64,000 nt of DNA, from positions 21,853,758 to 21,917,757 of the forward strand of contig JBBCBC010000022.1 in NCBI GenBank assembly GCA_037126765.1, read 5' to 3'. Shown here one piece after another: positions 33,690 through 45,575 of the stretch. The notes beneath the pieces are model-generated. The model was given only the letters and a program-made list of their open reading frames with translations. It was not told where the DNA came from and did no database searches. The DNA comes from Stenogyne calaminthoides. Lineage: Eukaryota; Streptophyta; Magnoliopsida; Lamiales; Lamiaceae. How positions within the stretch are numbered: the stretch's first letter is position 1; each line of letters starts with the position of its first letter. A program made the translations under genes and the position numbers.

Positions 33690-36600
33690 GTTGCCTAGTA
33701 TGGAACTGTCGGGGGCTTGGGATCCCTAAAAAGGAGATTTCTTCTTAAAGGTCCCAAATTTTTGTTCTTCTACAAAACTAAGCTTTTTGTGGGGGAACTG
33801 AGACGTGTTGCTAGTAGATTAGGTTTTGATTGCTGCTTCGGTGTCGATTGTGATGCTTCGGGTGGGGGCAGGAGGGGTGATCTGGGATTTCTTTGGAAAG
33901 CACAGAGCACGATGGTGTTACGTTCTTTCTCGACTAATCATATTGATGTGTCGATTGGGGAAGTGGATAGATGGCGCTTTACGGGTTGTTATGGGTTTCC
34001 GGAGGAAGGCCAAAAGTGGAAGACTTGGAAACTTTTGGAAAGGCTGGCAGAAAATTGTGACCTGTCGTGGCTCTGTGCTGGAGACTTCAACGAAATACTG
34101 CATGATTAAGAGAAAATGGGGGGTGCTAGTCGATGAGAAAGTCGGATGAGGGAATTTCAACACTACATGGAAGATTGTGGTCTTCATGATATGGGGTTTG
34201 TGGGCCATCCGTTCACAAGAACGAAGAAATAGGCTGGGATGGATAATATTCAAGAGAGGTTAGACAGAGGCTTCGCAAACTCTATATGGGCCTCGAAATT
34301 CCCACATGCTCAGGTCCTCCATCGGACCTGTGTTCTCTCCGATCATTGCCCGCTCCTCATTGATTGGTCGACCAAAACTAGAAGATGCAGGAGTTTCAAG
34401 GCGTCCAAATTATTCAGATTCGAGGCCCACTGGCTCCAAGATGATGGGTGCTAGGACATCCGTCATCCGGGTCTGGGGCCATTCGGTTTCATCACCATCT
34501 TCGGCCTTGTCCCAGGAAATTACAATTTGTGGAAGGGAGCTTGCCAACTGGAGTTATCGAAAGTTTGGAGAGATTCCAAAAGAGCTAAGAAAAGCAAAAG
34601 AAAGGCTTGACAGATTACAAGATTCTCCCCAAACTCCCAAGATAGTGATGGAAATGAGAAGCTTGGAAAATAAAGTGTCGGCCCTAGTGAGAAAAGAGGA
34701 AGTGTTTTGGCTTCAATGATCTCGTGTAAGCTGGATGAAGGAAGGGGACCGTAATTCAATTTTTTTCACAAGGTGGCAAGTGGAAGGAAAAAGAGAAACA
34801 CAATTGATGCAGTTACAGATGAATTTGGGGGTTTTCCACAAGGATGAAGAGGATATACAGCAAGTCTTCGTGGAGTACTTCTCGAAGCTTTTCACAACCA
34901 AGGGTAATCTGGAGATGGAAGAGGTCGGGGGGAGCTGTTTCACAGAGATTGTCGAAAGACATGAAAGACAAGTTGGCTCAACTGTTCACGGAGGAAGAGG
35001 TAACAAAAGCTCTTTTCCAAATGCACCCGTGTAGAGCCCCTGGTTCTGATGGTATGTCCTCTAGCTTTTTCCAAAAGTTCTGGCATGTGGTTGGGAAAAG
35101 CATCATTGATTCAACTCTTAATGTATTGAATCATGGTGCTTCTCCTGTTGTGTTGAATCATACTTTTTTGTCTTTTATCCCTAAGGTCAAATGTCCCCGT
35201 ACCCCTGATGAGTTTAGACCGATTAACCTTTGTAATGTCTATTTCATGATTATTACAAAGACCATTGCTAACCGGTTGAAACTTGTGTTGCCTGATATTA
35301 TTGATACTGCCCAATCAGCTTTTGTCCCAGGAAGATTTATTACAGATAATGCTCTATTAGCCTATGAAGTGTTCCACTATATGAAGAATAACAAGGCAAA
35401 AAGGAGAGGGTCGTATGCCTTCAAACTTGACATGAGCAAAGCATATGATAGAGTGGAATGGTCCCACCTGGAGAATGTGATGCAGAAGATAAGGATTGGA
35501 GCACATCTTGTTAACACCATCATGAGATGTGTTCGTACGGCTACCTTCTATGGTCTAGTAAATGGACAACCAAGAAGCACATTTATTCCATCTCGAGGGC
35601 TTAGACAGGATAATCCTCTCTAGTCGTATTTATTCCTCTTTTGTGTGGATGCATTGTCGGTTATGATCCAAAAAAGTGTTGAAAATGGTGTCCTTACATG
35701 GGGTTCGAATTTGTAGAGGGGCTCATGTGGTGTCAAAACTGTTCTTTGCTGATGATACCATTATCTTCGGGAGAGTGAGCAATAACGAGTTCCGTTGTGT
35801 TAAGAGGATCCTTGAGAAATATGAGAGCGCTTCGGGACAGGCCATTAACCTTGTAAAATCAAAAATCATGTTTAGCTGCGGGATCCAGGAGGAGAGGGGG
35901 GACGAATTGGCTAGGCTTCTTAGTGTGACTAGATTTAACCAACACTCTATATACCTAGGTATCCCAACTAGTGTGCGACGTTCAAGGGGTGCAATATTCA
36001 GAACTCTGGTGGCTAGAGTGGAGAAAAAACTGAAAGATTGGAAAAGAAAGAAGTTATCTCAGGCGGGCAAATTGGTGTTGATCAAATAAGTGGTGCAATA
36101 TATTCCTACATACCTCATGAGTTGCTTTAAAATTCCTCAAGGGGTGTTGGATAGCATTAGAGCGGCAATTGTCCGATTTTGATGGGGACAAAAGAATGAG
36201 TAAAAGAGAACACACAGGATCAAGTGGGAAAACTTATGCAAACCAAAATGGGAAGGCGGAATTGGCATTTGAGACCTTGGCTCTTTTAACAAGCACTTCT
36301 GGCAAAACAAGGTTAGCGTTTGATTCGTAATGGGGGAAGTCTCCTTGCCCAAACTCTCAAGGCGAGATACTTTCCGAGAGGGGATTTTCGGCCGGCGAAA
36401 GTTGGCTACAACCCCAGTTACACGTGGAATAACATGCTGGAGGGCTGATCTGTTCTTGAACTAAACTTATTCTGGTGTGAGACCTTTTCATCGACGACTA
36501 CGAGATGGAATGAAGCTCTAATACGACAGATGTTTTCCCATAGCGAAGCCACCAGAATCCTCTCTATCCCCGTGGGTATGCATCGTCAAGACGTTCTAGC

Positions 36601-37660
36601 GTGGAAATTGGAGAAAATGGGGATCTACTCAGCAAAGTCTGGATATGTCGAATTAATGAAACAATCAAGAAGGGCCTACTGCACACCTTCGAATGAGATG
36701 GAGAGGAAATGGCAGTGGGTATGGAAGCTGGAGATTACGCCGAAAGTTCAGATCTTTATGTGGAGAGCCTTGCACGGAATCCTCCCATCGTGTCTAAATC
36801 TCATTTCAAGGTATGTTAACGTGAACCCGGAATGCAAAAGATGTGGAGACCCGATTGAGGCATCCGAACATGCTCTTAGGGATTGCCCGAGCCTTACGGG
36901 GGTTTGGAGACTGCTCACGTACGTTTCTATGATGGAGCTGAGAGATGTCTAGTTGGAGGAGTGGATATCGGGGGTGATGGAAAGTCTAGACAATGAAGAA
37001 AAATCAAAATTCGCCTGCGCTCTGTGGGCTATTTGGTTTGCTCGAAACAACCTTGTGTTCCAAAATTCTGTGATGACAGTAGAAAAAATCGTTGAGTTGG
37101 CCCGCAAACATGTCGACGATTATGGCGCTGCAAATCGGTCTGGGCCAAAAGCTCCACGACGGTGTTTCAATGAGAGATGGATCCCACCTCTGCATGGGGT
37201 CTCCAAAGTGAATACAGATGCTGCATGTAAGATCGGGTATGGGGAATTGATTGCGTCATTCGTAATTAGGTGGGCGAAGTGGAGTGGGCTAAATAGAAGA
37301 TCATACAGGAATCGATTTCGATAGACGTGGCCGAAGCCTAAGCAGTGCTCTGTGGTGTGAAACTTGCGCTAGAAAAAGGTGTGCAAGCAGTGGTGATCGA
37401 GATGGACTCCCAAGTGACGTTCAGCGCGTTGCAGAGACCTAAGGAAGATATCTCGTACTTTGGTGGAATAATAGGATAAATTATTGTTCTTTGTCGTCAA
37501 TTTAATTCTTGCTCATTTAGTTAGGTTCGTAGAATCGCGAATAAGGTTGTCCATGAGTTGGCACAATTTGCATATTCTTTTGATGTTGCCTATGTATCGC
37601 CGTCCATTCCGGAGGTGGTCATGTTTGCTGTGATAGCCGATTTCCCGGCTCATTAATATA
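33686..37660 (+). pseudogene. LINE ORF2: endonuclease, reverse transcriptase, zf-RVT, RNase H
   Basis: ORF2 nicks target DNA and copies LINE RNA there. It starts MSCLVWNCRGLGIPKK, the standard plant L1 start, but a TAA follows within 25 codons. Endonuclease landmarks are RRGDLGFLWK, WLCAGDFNEIL, NIQERLDRGFA and VLSDHCPLLIDW. Reverse transcriptase: APGSDGMSSSFFQKFW, FIPKVKCPRTPDEFRPINLC, AFVPGRFITDNALLAYE, FKLDMSKAYDRVEW, LRQDNPL followed by a stop, then KLFFADDTIIFGR with the catalytic ADD. The zf-RVT domain (36530-36952) has KVQIFMWRALHGILP and CKRCGD...SEHALRDCP. The RNase H remnant includes KVNTDAACKIG. Several stops and frameshifts make it non-functional. Confidence 0.92.
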
Positions 37661-37669
37661 ATACCTTTA

Positions 37670-37687
37670 TTTTCCTATAAAAAAAAA
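37670..37687 (+). other. LINE 3' end and poly(A) tail
   Basis: TTTTCCTATAAAAAAAAA ends the element, consistent with target-primed reverse transcription. The next bases form an unrelated 16-bp palindrome. Confidence 0.75.
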
Positions 37688-38846
37688 GTTGGAATATTCC
37701 AACTTATTTTACTCAAATCTTATAAACTAAACCTCAGAATACCACTGCAATCTAGCCTAACCCCAGCCAATTTGATCCGGCCCGACCCCAACCCAACCAT
37801 CTCAAAATACAAAAATAAAATATAATTATTTTATATTAAATTCAAATTAAAAAACATTTCTTTTTAAATAATCAAAAAATTTATAAATTTTATTAGTCAA
37901 ATACATAAACAATTTATAAATTAGTTAATATTATACATTTATAAATTTTTAAAATAATTTATAAGATGTTAAATCTTATAAGATATTTAAATAAACTTAG
38001 TTAAACGGGTTCTTAGGCTATTGTCCGATGGACCTCTGATTCAACAAAATTATTTTATGGGCCGCATTTCGAACTCTGTCTATACACTGTTTAATGTCAT
38101 TTGTGGGCTTTTGCAGTTCTGAATCTTAACCCGGATTCGAGGCCCAAAATATAAATGGAAAATGACTTTATAGTTGAGAATGAGGAATGGAAATAAATAA
38201 ATTATATTTTAATCTCAATAGTAATTTATGAATTTACGCACATGAACAAAAAATATTCTACAACCCCTTGAAATTAAAAAATAACCTACTTCCTTAAAAG
38301 ACAATACAATTATCACTTCCTTAAAACCTATATCTAGGTTTTTGTAGTTTTCTAAGTTACTATGTTATGCTCATCATGTAGAATAAGATGAAATGACTCA
38401 ATGTAAAAATGTTGATTATTAATATTGCTAAAAGAAAAAGGGTACAATATATTTCACTCCACGAAACATATTAGAAGAGACATGCATAATACAACGTAGT
38501 GTCGGTGCCTATAGCCCACTAAAATGAGGGCATATATATATATATATATATATTCGACACATACACCATGTCAATCTTCTCGTATTTATTTTCATCTCAT
38601 CACCACATACAATGTGTAATGTAATGATACTATACACACATATATGACATGTTAATTAAAATGAAATACATTTGAGAATATTGAGCAAATCATGGAATAT
38701 AGAGAATTGCAAAAGTGATACGTACACAAAAGATGAATTACAATCAGTCTCTATGATCAGTAGTGTCTTATTGGGAGTATATATGAAGAAGAGCAGACGG
38801 CTGCATGAGTAATGTATGTGTGAAGATGAAATTATATATATATGTA
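37688..38846. other. Intergenic AT-rich DNA 3' of the WRKY gene
   Basis: It begins with the perfect palindrome GTTGGAATATTCCAAC (37688-37703). A (TA)n microsatellite lies at about 38531-38553. The minus-strand 3' UTR of the WRKY gene should lie at its right end. No coding frame or transposon terminus was recognised. Confidence 0.6.
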
Positions 38847-41800
38847 CTAGCAGAAGAAGTTATTAAGTTGGGTTGAAGCTTGAGAATCGTCGTCGTCGTG
38901 TGATGGAGAGTGCACGTGCCTCCCCTCGTACGTGGTTATCACCATTCTGGGATCGTCCGCTAGTCGTTCCACTCGCTTTTTAACTCGGCAATTGTCTTGT
39001 GTACATCGGTAGTAGCTCCTGCAATTAATACTTCATTTTTTAGTATGTATGATCATAAAAGAATACACTACTAATTCTTGTTACATGCATCATGTGTACA
39101 GGTTCTTAATTGACACACAAAGAGGGGGCCGGCAATCATGTTTTTATAGCCCTTAATTTTGGGAGTTGCCAAAGGAGGACATTACGCACTACAACATAAG
39201 TTACATTATGTAACACCTAAAATATATTACTTAATAGTTATAATGTGTTACCATAGCAAATAAGTAATACTTTTAAGGGTGTTGCAATTGTTAATGCTGC
39301 CTAAAGTTTATAGTAGCACTTTTAATAGTTTATGTATCACTTTAAAAAAGTGTTACCATCATGTAACACCTTATGGTAACACTTTTAAAATGTTACTTAT
39401 ATGAATTTTAGGTAACACTTTCTATAAGAAAATAAATTATTCAAAATTCAAAAGAGTGGTAAAGTTGTAATTCTTGGGTTTGAACCGTGGACCTCTATCA
39501 TTTATAGCTTGACAATTACCAAATAAGCTACTCCATTCATTTCTCATATTTTAGACAGTAATTATAATTAATACGTTTTTCGTTTTTTATTTTGTTTTTT
39601 TAAACTTTTTTTCTTTACTTTCTTTTCTAAAAATAGCATAGCAAGGATTGATATCAATTCACATTAATTCTCAATGGAACAAACAATTTTCACCAACTTT
39701 TATTTTAAAAATTCATAAATAGTATAAGTGCATTTTATCTTAAAATTTTAAATAAAAAGCATAAACTATAGATTTTTTTATGTATATAATAAATATAAAT
39801 ATTTTCCTGTAAAAAAAAATACAAAAAATTTTATTATGTAATAAATTTAATTGATATGAACTTAAAATTTTTAAATATTATAATTATATTTATAAAAATA
39901 ATTATATATTATTTACTAAGATAATAAATAATATAATACATTTTTTACACAAAAAAATATACATAAATAAATGTAGTGCATATAATATCTTTAAAATATA
40001 TTAATTATTTGTATGTTTATACGTGTATTTATTTAAATAGTTAAATACAAAGTGTACTAAAATATGATATATAAGTAAAAGTATTACCTAAAAATGTTAC
40101 TTATGTTAAAATATTACTTAAAAAGTCTTACATTTGTTAAAGTGTTGCTAAGAAGTGTTACATATGTAAAAGTGTTACTTAAGAAGTGTTATCTATGTAA
40201 AGGTGTTACCTAAGAAGTGTTACCTATTTAAAAGTGTTACATGCAAGTGTAACATATTAATAAAATGTTACCTGAAGTGTTACATAATATATAAATTATA
40301 ATAGTGTTACCATAATGTGTTGCATAAACTAAATGTGTTACAACAAGGTGTTACATAAGATCAATTATGGTGTAGTGACGTTTATGGGCTGGTAATTAAG
40401 GACAATATATTTTAATTTATGTGCATGTAGGTCGAATTGGACCAATTAGCCTAATCAAGTTAAATCACGTGCTAGAACTGAAAATCGAACTTCTATCCAA
40501 GTAAATTAGAGATAATATATATTTTTTAATTTATGTAACAATTGTCCTACATTTTCATAATTGATTCTACTATGAAATATTAGCACATTTAAGCAGGGGC
40601 TGAAAACATCTATATCCATCTCATGTTGATCCGGGTCAAATAGATTTTTAAAAAAATAAAAAATTGTGCAGACACAAAGCAGAAAAACTCGCTCTCAGGT
40701 ATCTGTTACTATAAGGAAAAACATGTGTTATTAGTAAAACATACTTGCTCTTTTCAATAACACATAATATAAGATATTGAAAATTGTGTTACTATTAGGA
40801 GAAAGGTATGATTGAAGAACAAAACGACACTATCAACTATTTATTTTGTTTCTTCCTCTGTTTGGGCTATATTTCACGGATTCTAGATCCGTGAAAATAT
40901 CTTATATAAATATTTGTGTTGAAAAAAAACATATTAATTTACAAACTAATTTCATTAACTCGATTTGTTTAAGTAACTGATGAATTTCGATCATAAGTTT
41001 ATACCACTTGTACGATTATAGGTTGTGGTAGGGCAGTGTGGAAAACAATATGGTTGAATTAATTACCTAGGACAAGAAAAAAAGGACAAAAAAGAGAGAA
41101 TGAGAAGAAGAAAATGGGTACTGGCATTAATGCAAACTGGCAAATGCTGGATTCATGATAAAAACAGTAAACCTTTTCAGGGAGAGTGGGCTCTCTACTG
41201 ATATAAAGTATCCAACTTTGGTAATTGAGAGAAATTAATGGTGAGCTAAATAAACTTGTAATCATTTCTCAATAAAAAGTTGGATTTACTTTTTAACCCT
41301 AAACCCAAATCATTAAAAAGAGTATCTCCCTACATAGATAGATCCTCATTTCAAATTAAAACAAATACAAACGATCATTGCTAGCTACCTATTAATCTTT
41401 TTCAAAAAATAAAATTTTTGTGTAAGACGGTCTAACAGTATTGGGTCGTGAAGATTGAATAAATTAAATGAATTAGTACTTCAATAATTAAGTCATTTCT
41501 CTATGACAAATTGATAAATATTAATTTGTCTATATGATTCTTTTTTTTTTAAGGGAAGTACTAACTGGTAGGTTCATTTTAAAATTATAATTTTTTAATA
41601 GGTACAAAATGGTTGCATATGCGTTAGTATATTTGCACTTTTTACATGCAATTTTGATTATTTATGCAATCTTATTTGTATTTATTAATAATTTGCATCA
41701 AAAATTTGTATCTATTAGTAATCCTCCTTTTCCTGAATCAACGTTATGAAATGAGGGATATATTACAGTGTATGATTTGGTGCAATAATACTAGAATCAT

Positions 41801-42832
41801 CAATTATACTTCACTTTTGCCTTTCTAGTGGGCATTATGAATAAAATTGATAAGATTAATGATGAAGAATGATATTCTCAACTCCTATATCTCTCTTTAA
41901 AGTGATTGATGAGTTTAAACAAAAACCTCCATCATTATACTACAATTAACACTAATTACTCTTGCATGAAATTATTAAAAATTCGAAGTTGATGTTACCT
42001 TGGATGTTGTGTGTTCTTGACAACTTTCTGTCCATATTTTCTCCACTTGTAACCATCATCCAGTACATCAACATCGCTCATCGTCTTGAAACAAAACCGA
42101 GGCTCTCTCACCCTTCGTCTTCATCTTCATCTTCATCTTCTTCATCTTCATAGCCGTTACGCCTAAATGATCCTCCCCCATACTTCTCTTCCCGCTCATG
42201 CAATCACTCAATTCTCCCCATGCCCTAAGAAAATGCACAAAAAAATAGCAGATATACGTAACTACAAGAAAATTGACCTATAATGACAGAAACCCTGTAA
42301 TTATATACAATTTCTCTCGCTAAAAGTCTTTAATGACAGGAAAGATCATTTTCTGTCATTAAAAACTTTTAACTGACTTGTAATGACAGAAATCCTGTCA
42401 TTATATATAGTTTACTATTTTAAAAGTCTTTGATGACAGAAATCCTGTATTTTTTCTGTCATTAAAGACTTTTAAGTAAAGAAACTATAAAGACAAGAAT
42501 TCTGTCGTTACAGACAGTTTTCTTGCATTGAGATAATTAGTTTGTGTGTGTGTGTTTTACCAGTAATTGGGAGGTGATGTTTGCAAGGAAAAAATGTGGG
42601 GAAATCCAGATGAAAAGTCTTGGTTTTGCTTAGTGAGTGTAGAGTGATTAGAAATGGTACTTATGAGAGGTGAATCAGGTGGTGCAAGTGAAGAAGGGAG
42701 GGTTTTGAGGGGCAAAAGTGGAAGAGATGCAAAATTTGTGTGGAATGGAAATATTCCAAGCTGTGATGAGAGCATCATATGATCTTGTTCTTCAAACATG
42801 CTTTCATTAAGCATAGATGCAGCAGAACTCAT
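38847..42832 (-). CDS. WRKY13: WRKY13-like transcription factor (three exons)
   Basis: Group IIc WRKY factor that binds W-box DNA in the nucleus. In Arabidopsis WRKY13 promotes lignin formation and affects flowering. Exon 1 (42832-42561) starts MSSAASMLNESMFEEQ and is Ser/Pro/Leu-rich. Exon 2 (42224-41999) reads WAWGELSDCMSGKRS, GEDHLGVTAMKMKK, then VREPRFCFKTMSDVDVLDDG and the DNA-contacting WRKYGQK (42025-42045). Exon 3 (39018-38847) reads SYYRCTQDNCRVKKRVER, RMVITTYEGRHVHSP and ends LNNFFC. The zinc finger C-x4-C and H-x-H is complete. Introns have GT-AG ends and lie at conserved phase-2 positions, the second after the NTQHPR arginine. Exon 1 plus 2 total 498 bases where phase 2 is required, so a length change beside the GAAGAT repeat (42115-42150) shifts the frame before VREPRF. 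This is a true lesion or a sequence error; the predicted length (about 222 residues) is normal otherwise. Confidence 0.9.
39187..40377 (+). mobile_element. Non-autonomous CACTA element in WRKY intron 2
   Basis: The ends are CACTACAACATAA (39187) and TTATGGTGTAGTG (40377), inverted repeats with one mismatch over 13 bases. ACG flanks it on both sides (39184-39186 and 40378-40380), the 3-bp duplication typical of CACTA. The 1191-bp interior has no open frame and carries many subterminal GTGTTAC/GTAACAC motifs at both ends (39205-39420 and 40080-40350). It is distinct from the autonomous-type CACTA at 5782-7631. Confidence 0.92.
42115..42150 (-). repeat. GAAGAT microsatellite in WRKY exon 2
   Basis: On the coding strand (GAAGAT)-type units run here and read Met-Lys repeats (MKMKKMKMKMK) in the exon 1 frame, where related proteins have only MKMKK. 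The downstream frame does not match, so slippage is the likely cause of the shift. Confidence 0.8.
42261..42528. mobile_element. MITE in WRKY intron 1
   Basis: The edges ACTACAAGAAAA and TTTTCTTGCATT form an imperfect inverted repeat. The 268-bp interior repeats TAATGACAGAAATCCTGT-like motifs on both strands and could fold into a long hairpin. No coding capacity. It fills most of intron 1 (42225-42560). Confidence 0.65.
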
Positions 42833-42990
42833 GATATTATCTCTACAATTAATCTTGTAAGTATTTGTTTGTTTCTAAAGAGGAAACTCTGGGAATGAAG
42901 GGATGAAATGGGGTTGCTCTTTTATGCTAGTAAACTAGGTTTAAAGATTAAAAAAGGGTTTCCATCAAAGATTTTGGGGTGGGCTGGGGA

Positions 42991-43002
42991 TATTTATATA
43001 TA
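42991..43002 (-). promoter_or_regulatory. Candidate TATA box of the WRKY gene
   Basis: The minus strand reads TATATATAAATA about 160 bases upstream of the start codon at 42832, a normal distance for a plant core promoter with a roughly 130-base leader. Confidence 0.55.
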
Positions 43003-43149
43003 TAGGGAGAATTATTAGATTGAATATTTTTCTGAGGAAAGTAACTGGACACCAATAAAACCAATAACTGTTTCCACTATTGAATCTGTCCTCATTGAAA
43101 AAAAATATGTACATATGTATATTTGAATCTAAACAAGGTGGGCCACACA

Positions 43150-44610
43150 CTGCACTATATGGAGGGCTCTGAAAGCTGTCTGAGATTACACTTTTTGCCT
43201 GTAGCTAATCCCCACATTTTCAATTTATTTATTTATCTGTAGCTGAATTTTTCAAATATTTTACATTTATATAAAAAAATCGATCTTCAATAAAGTGATA
43301 TATTTTGATTATTGTATTGAGTGATGAATGAAAAGGACATAACTGCAGAGCTAATTCGTGATAAATAGTGTGTCTAGGCACTTTATTGTTGCTTTGATTA
43401 AGATTTGATTTAAAAAATTATAAGAAAGTTATTTATATAGGTAAATACTAGTACTAAATATCAATTACATAGTTCAACTCAAATGCATTTTTTAAAATAA
43501 TATTTGTTGATTAATGTTAATTATTTTTATTAAATAATATTATTTATTTTCATTTGATTGTTGTGTGTCATGAATTGCACAATATTATTCATATGTATAC
43601 ATAATAAATCCTAGCAGGATGGATACTCAATTTAAAGTGTGTAAACATAATTTTATACTCGATCTCATAGATACATATAGAATTCTGCGGAAAGTTGTAT
43701 TTGATGAGAGTAGTAAGTATGGTTTGGAGGGAGATCTTTCATATCTTTCGAGATCCACCCTACAATATGGGGTAAAAAAGCCAAAATAAGTTATTTTAGT
43801 CCTTATAAAAAGAAAACTGATTCTTAAACCCCTTTCACGCTCATGTCACGTCGAGGTACTGTAGAAGAAAATAATAGATATTTATAATCAAAATTAAGTA
43901 GGTAAAAATATATACAACTTTTGATATGTTTTAACATTTTCACAACCCTTGATCTTTTTTCCCACATTAAACATTGGATTTATTTGAATCAAATCCAGTA
44001 GTTATGCATTATACCCTTAAGTACATAAAGGAACTCAAGTCATATTTTTCCAACTCTTCAAATTCTAATGAAACAATGAACTTTTCAACCCATTTCAATA
44101 AAAGATCTCCTCTACCCATTTTTCATGAATTCTTATCACAATTACACAAAAGATCTTTTTTACCATGAAGTTGTAAACAAACAATATTTTCCGATGCTTT
44201 TTTAGAGCGCATTAAATTGTTTGCGTCATCTTTTATATTTCATTTTATTATTTCATCATATAATGATATAAATGCACAACAAATTTATAATTTAAAAACA
44301 TCAATCTTGTCCGCCGTCAACTGTAAATTGGCTATTCAACAGCAGCTGCATTATGCACTTCATAGTTTATGTTTCTTATTATATTAAAATGTACAATTTA
44401 TTTTACAAACACAAGTTGCATTTTTCAGTATAATAAACTATATATTTTAATGCAATAACTTGTGAGTGTCAATACAAAGAATTACATATTTCTAAAATAT
44501 ACTATAGAATGCACCGTGCATCATGCACAGAAGACCCGCAACTGTAAATTTATGAGATTTGTAGTAGATCTCATTTTACCTGAAAGGGATGTAATTATAT
44601 TCAAGCCCTT
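43150..44610. other. AT-rich intergenic DNA upstream of the WRKY gene
   Basis: No gene, transposon terminus or RNA is supported. A 64-codon frame at 43974-44168 has no recognisable features. The distal WRKY promoter may reach into the right side of this stretch. Confidence 0.55.
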
Positions 44611-44611
44611 A

Positions 44612-44940
44612 GGGTATGTTCGTTTCGGGCATATAGCAGGTGTGGAAAATCTCGGATTTTGAAGTTCTAGCTAGTGTTTTAAAATCTTGATGAATAGTTA
44701 AGATGTATATTTGTTATGATATTTTATTGGGTATGATGGTGGAAAAGATTGATATGATATTATTATATTATTTTGAGTGTATTGGGAGAATAAAAAAATA
44801 AATAATGTGAGTGTATTGAGAGAATAAAATGTAGAATAATAGTTAAAAGAATTTCAAAATCCTTACTTTAAACCTCAAAATAAATGAAAGTTTGAGATTA
44901 TAAAGTCTAAAATCCTCCAAAATAATCACAAAACGAACCC
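44612..44940. mobile_element. MITE with GGGT termini
   Basis: The ends AGGGTATGTTCGTTT and AAACGAACCC are inverted repeats apart from a 2-base gap. TTA on the left and TTT(A) on the right suggest the TTA duplication of PIF/Harbinger-type MITEs. The interior is AT-rich with a repeated GAGTGTATTG-GAGAATAAAA motif (near 44775 and 44811). Confidence 0.55.
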
Positions 44941-45305
44941 TTTAGAATTTTAGGAAAAAAAAAAAATAAGAGAAACAATAGGAATGTTATAGGAAAGAGG
45001 GGTTATTAATTAATTAGTTGTCAACTGTCGAGACATATAATTTTATAGGTTTGTTTGGTTGTGGAAATGGAGTGTCAACTTTGTAGGTGTGGGCGGCACA
45101 TGAGTCGTAGGGATGCACTCATTTGTAATCTTTTGTGGATCCTATGACAATAGTAACTATATATTGTCTACAAACTAACTACAAAATAGTAACCAGTGAT
45201 GATATATGCACGTATACTTTGTATTTTGTACACTAACTTAACTTTAACATTTTAATACTCATTCGCTTTTATATTATTGTTTATATAAGAAAATTAAAAA
45301 AATAT

Positions 45306-45575
45306 ATACTATTTCGCTTCATAAAAACTGTGCTCCATTCTTTGGGCACACATTTAAAAAAAAAATAGATAAAATAATTAGTATTATATGATGTTGTGGG
45401 GTCTATTTATGAATAAAGTGAATTTTATAGGTAAAGTACTAAGACAATATGAGTAATTAAGTGATGTTCGAATGGTGAAGAAAAAATGATTGTGTCTATA
45501 AAAAGAATGAACATACACTTTTGGTGAACGGATAAATAAGAAAAGTGGATACACTTTTGGTGGACTGGGGGAGTA
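45306..45575. mobile_element. Degenerate Stowaway-like MITE
   Basis: The right end reads CACTTTTGGTGGACTGGGGG then AGTA, close to the CTCCCTCCGTCC-type terminus of mariner-related plant MITEs in reverse. The TACACTTTTGGTG unit occurs twice. The left end is only weakly similar. The solo LTR inserted at its right border. Confidence 0.4.

Larger units (their letters stand above)
7632..37687 (+). mobile_element. LINE retrotransposon, split by insertions
   Basis: A non-LTR element with ORF1 remnants at 7632-7748 and 31778-33689, ORF2 at 33686-37660 and a poly(A) tail to 37687. Copia element B with nested A occupies 7749-31772 and duplicated ACCAC. A solo LTR occupies 32306-33621. Removing these leaves a roughly 4.7-kb, 5'-truncated L1-type plant LINE. 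The target-site duplication of the LINE itself was not found because the 5' end is gone. Confidence 0.85.

Noticed and set aside
38529..38555. (TA)n tract as a regulatory element or origin
   Set aside because: A simple microsatellite in AT-rich intergenic DNA explains it.
40700..40810. Short TAACAC-like repeats in WRKY intron 2 as a second transposon
   Set aside because: Ends and target duplication could not be defined; they may be a relic of the same CACTA family.
41962..42153. Plus-strand frame ending in a serine run over WRKY exon 2
   Set aside because: Antisense shadow of exon 2; the serine run is the GAAGAT microsatellite read backwards.
43974..44168. 64-codon plus-strand frame upstream of the WRKY gene
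   Set aside because: Low-complexity AT-rich DNA with no domain, no splice context and no promoter signal.
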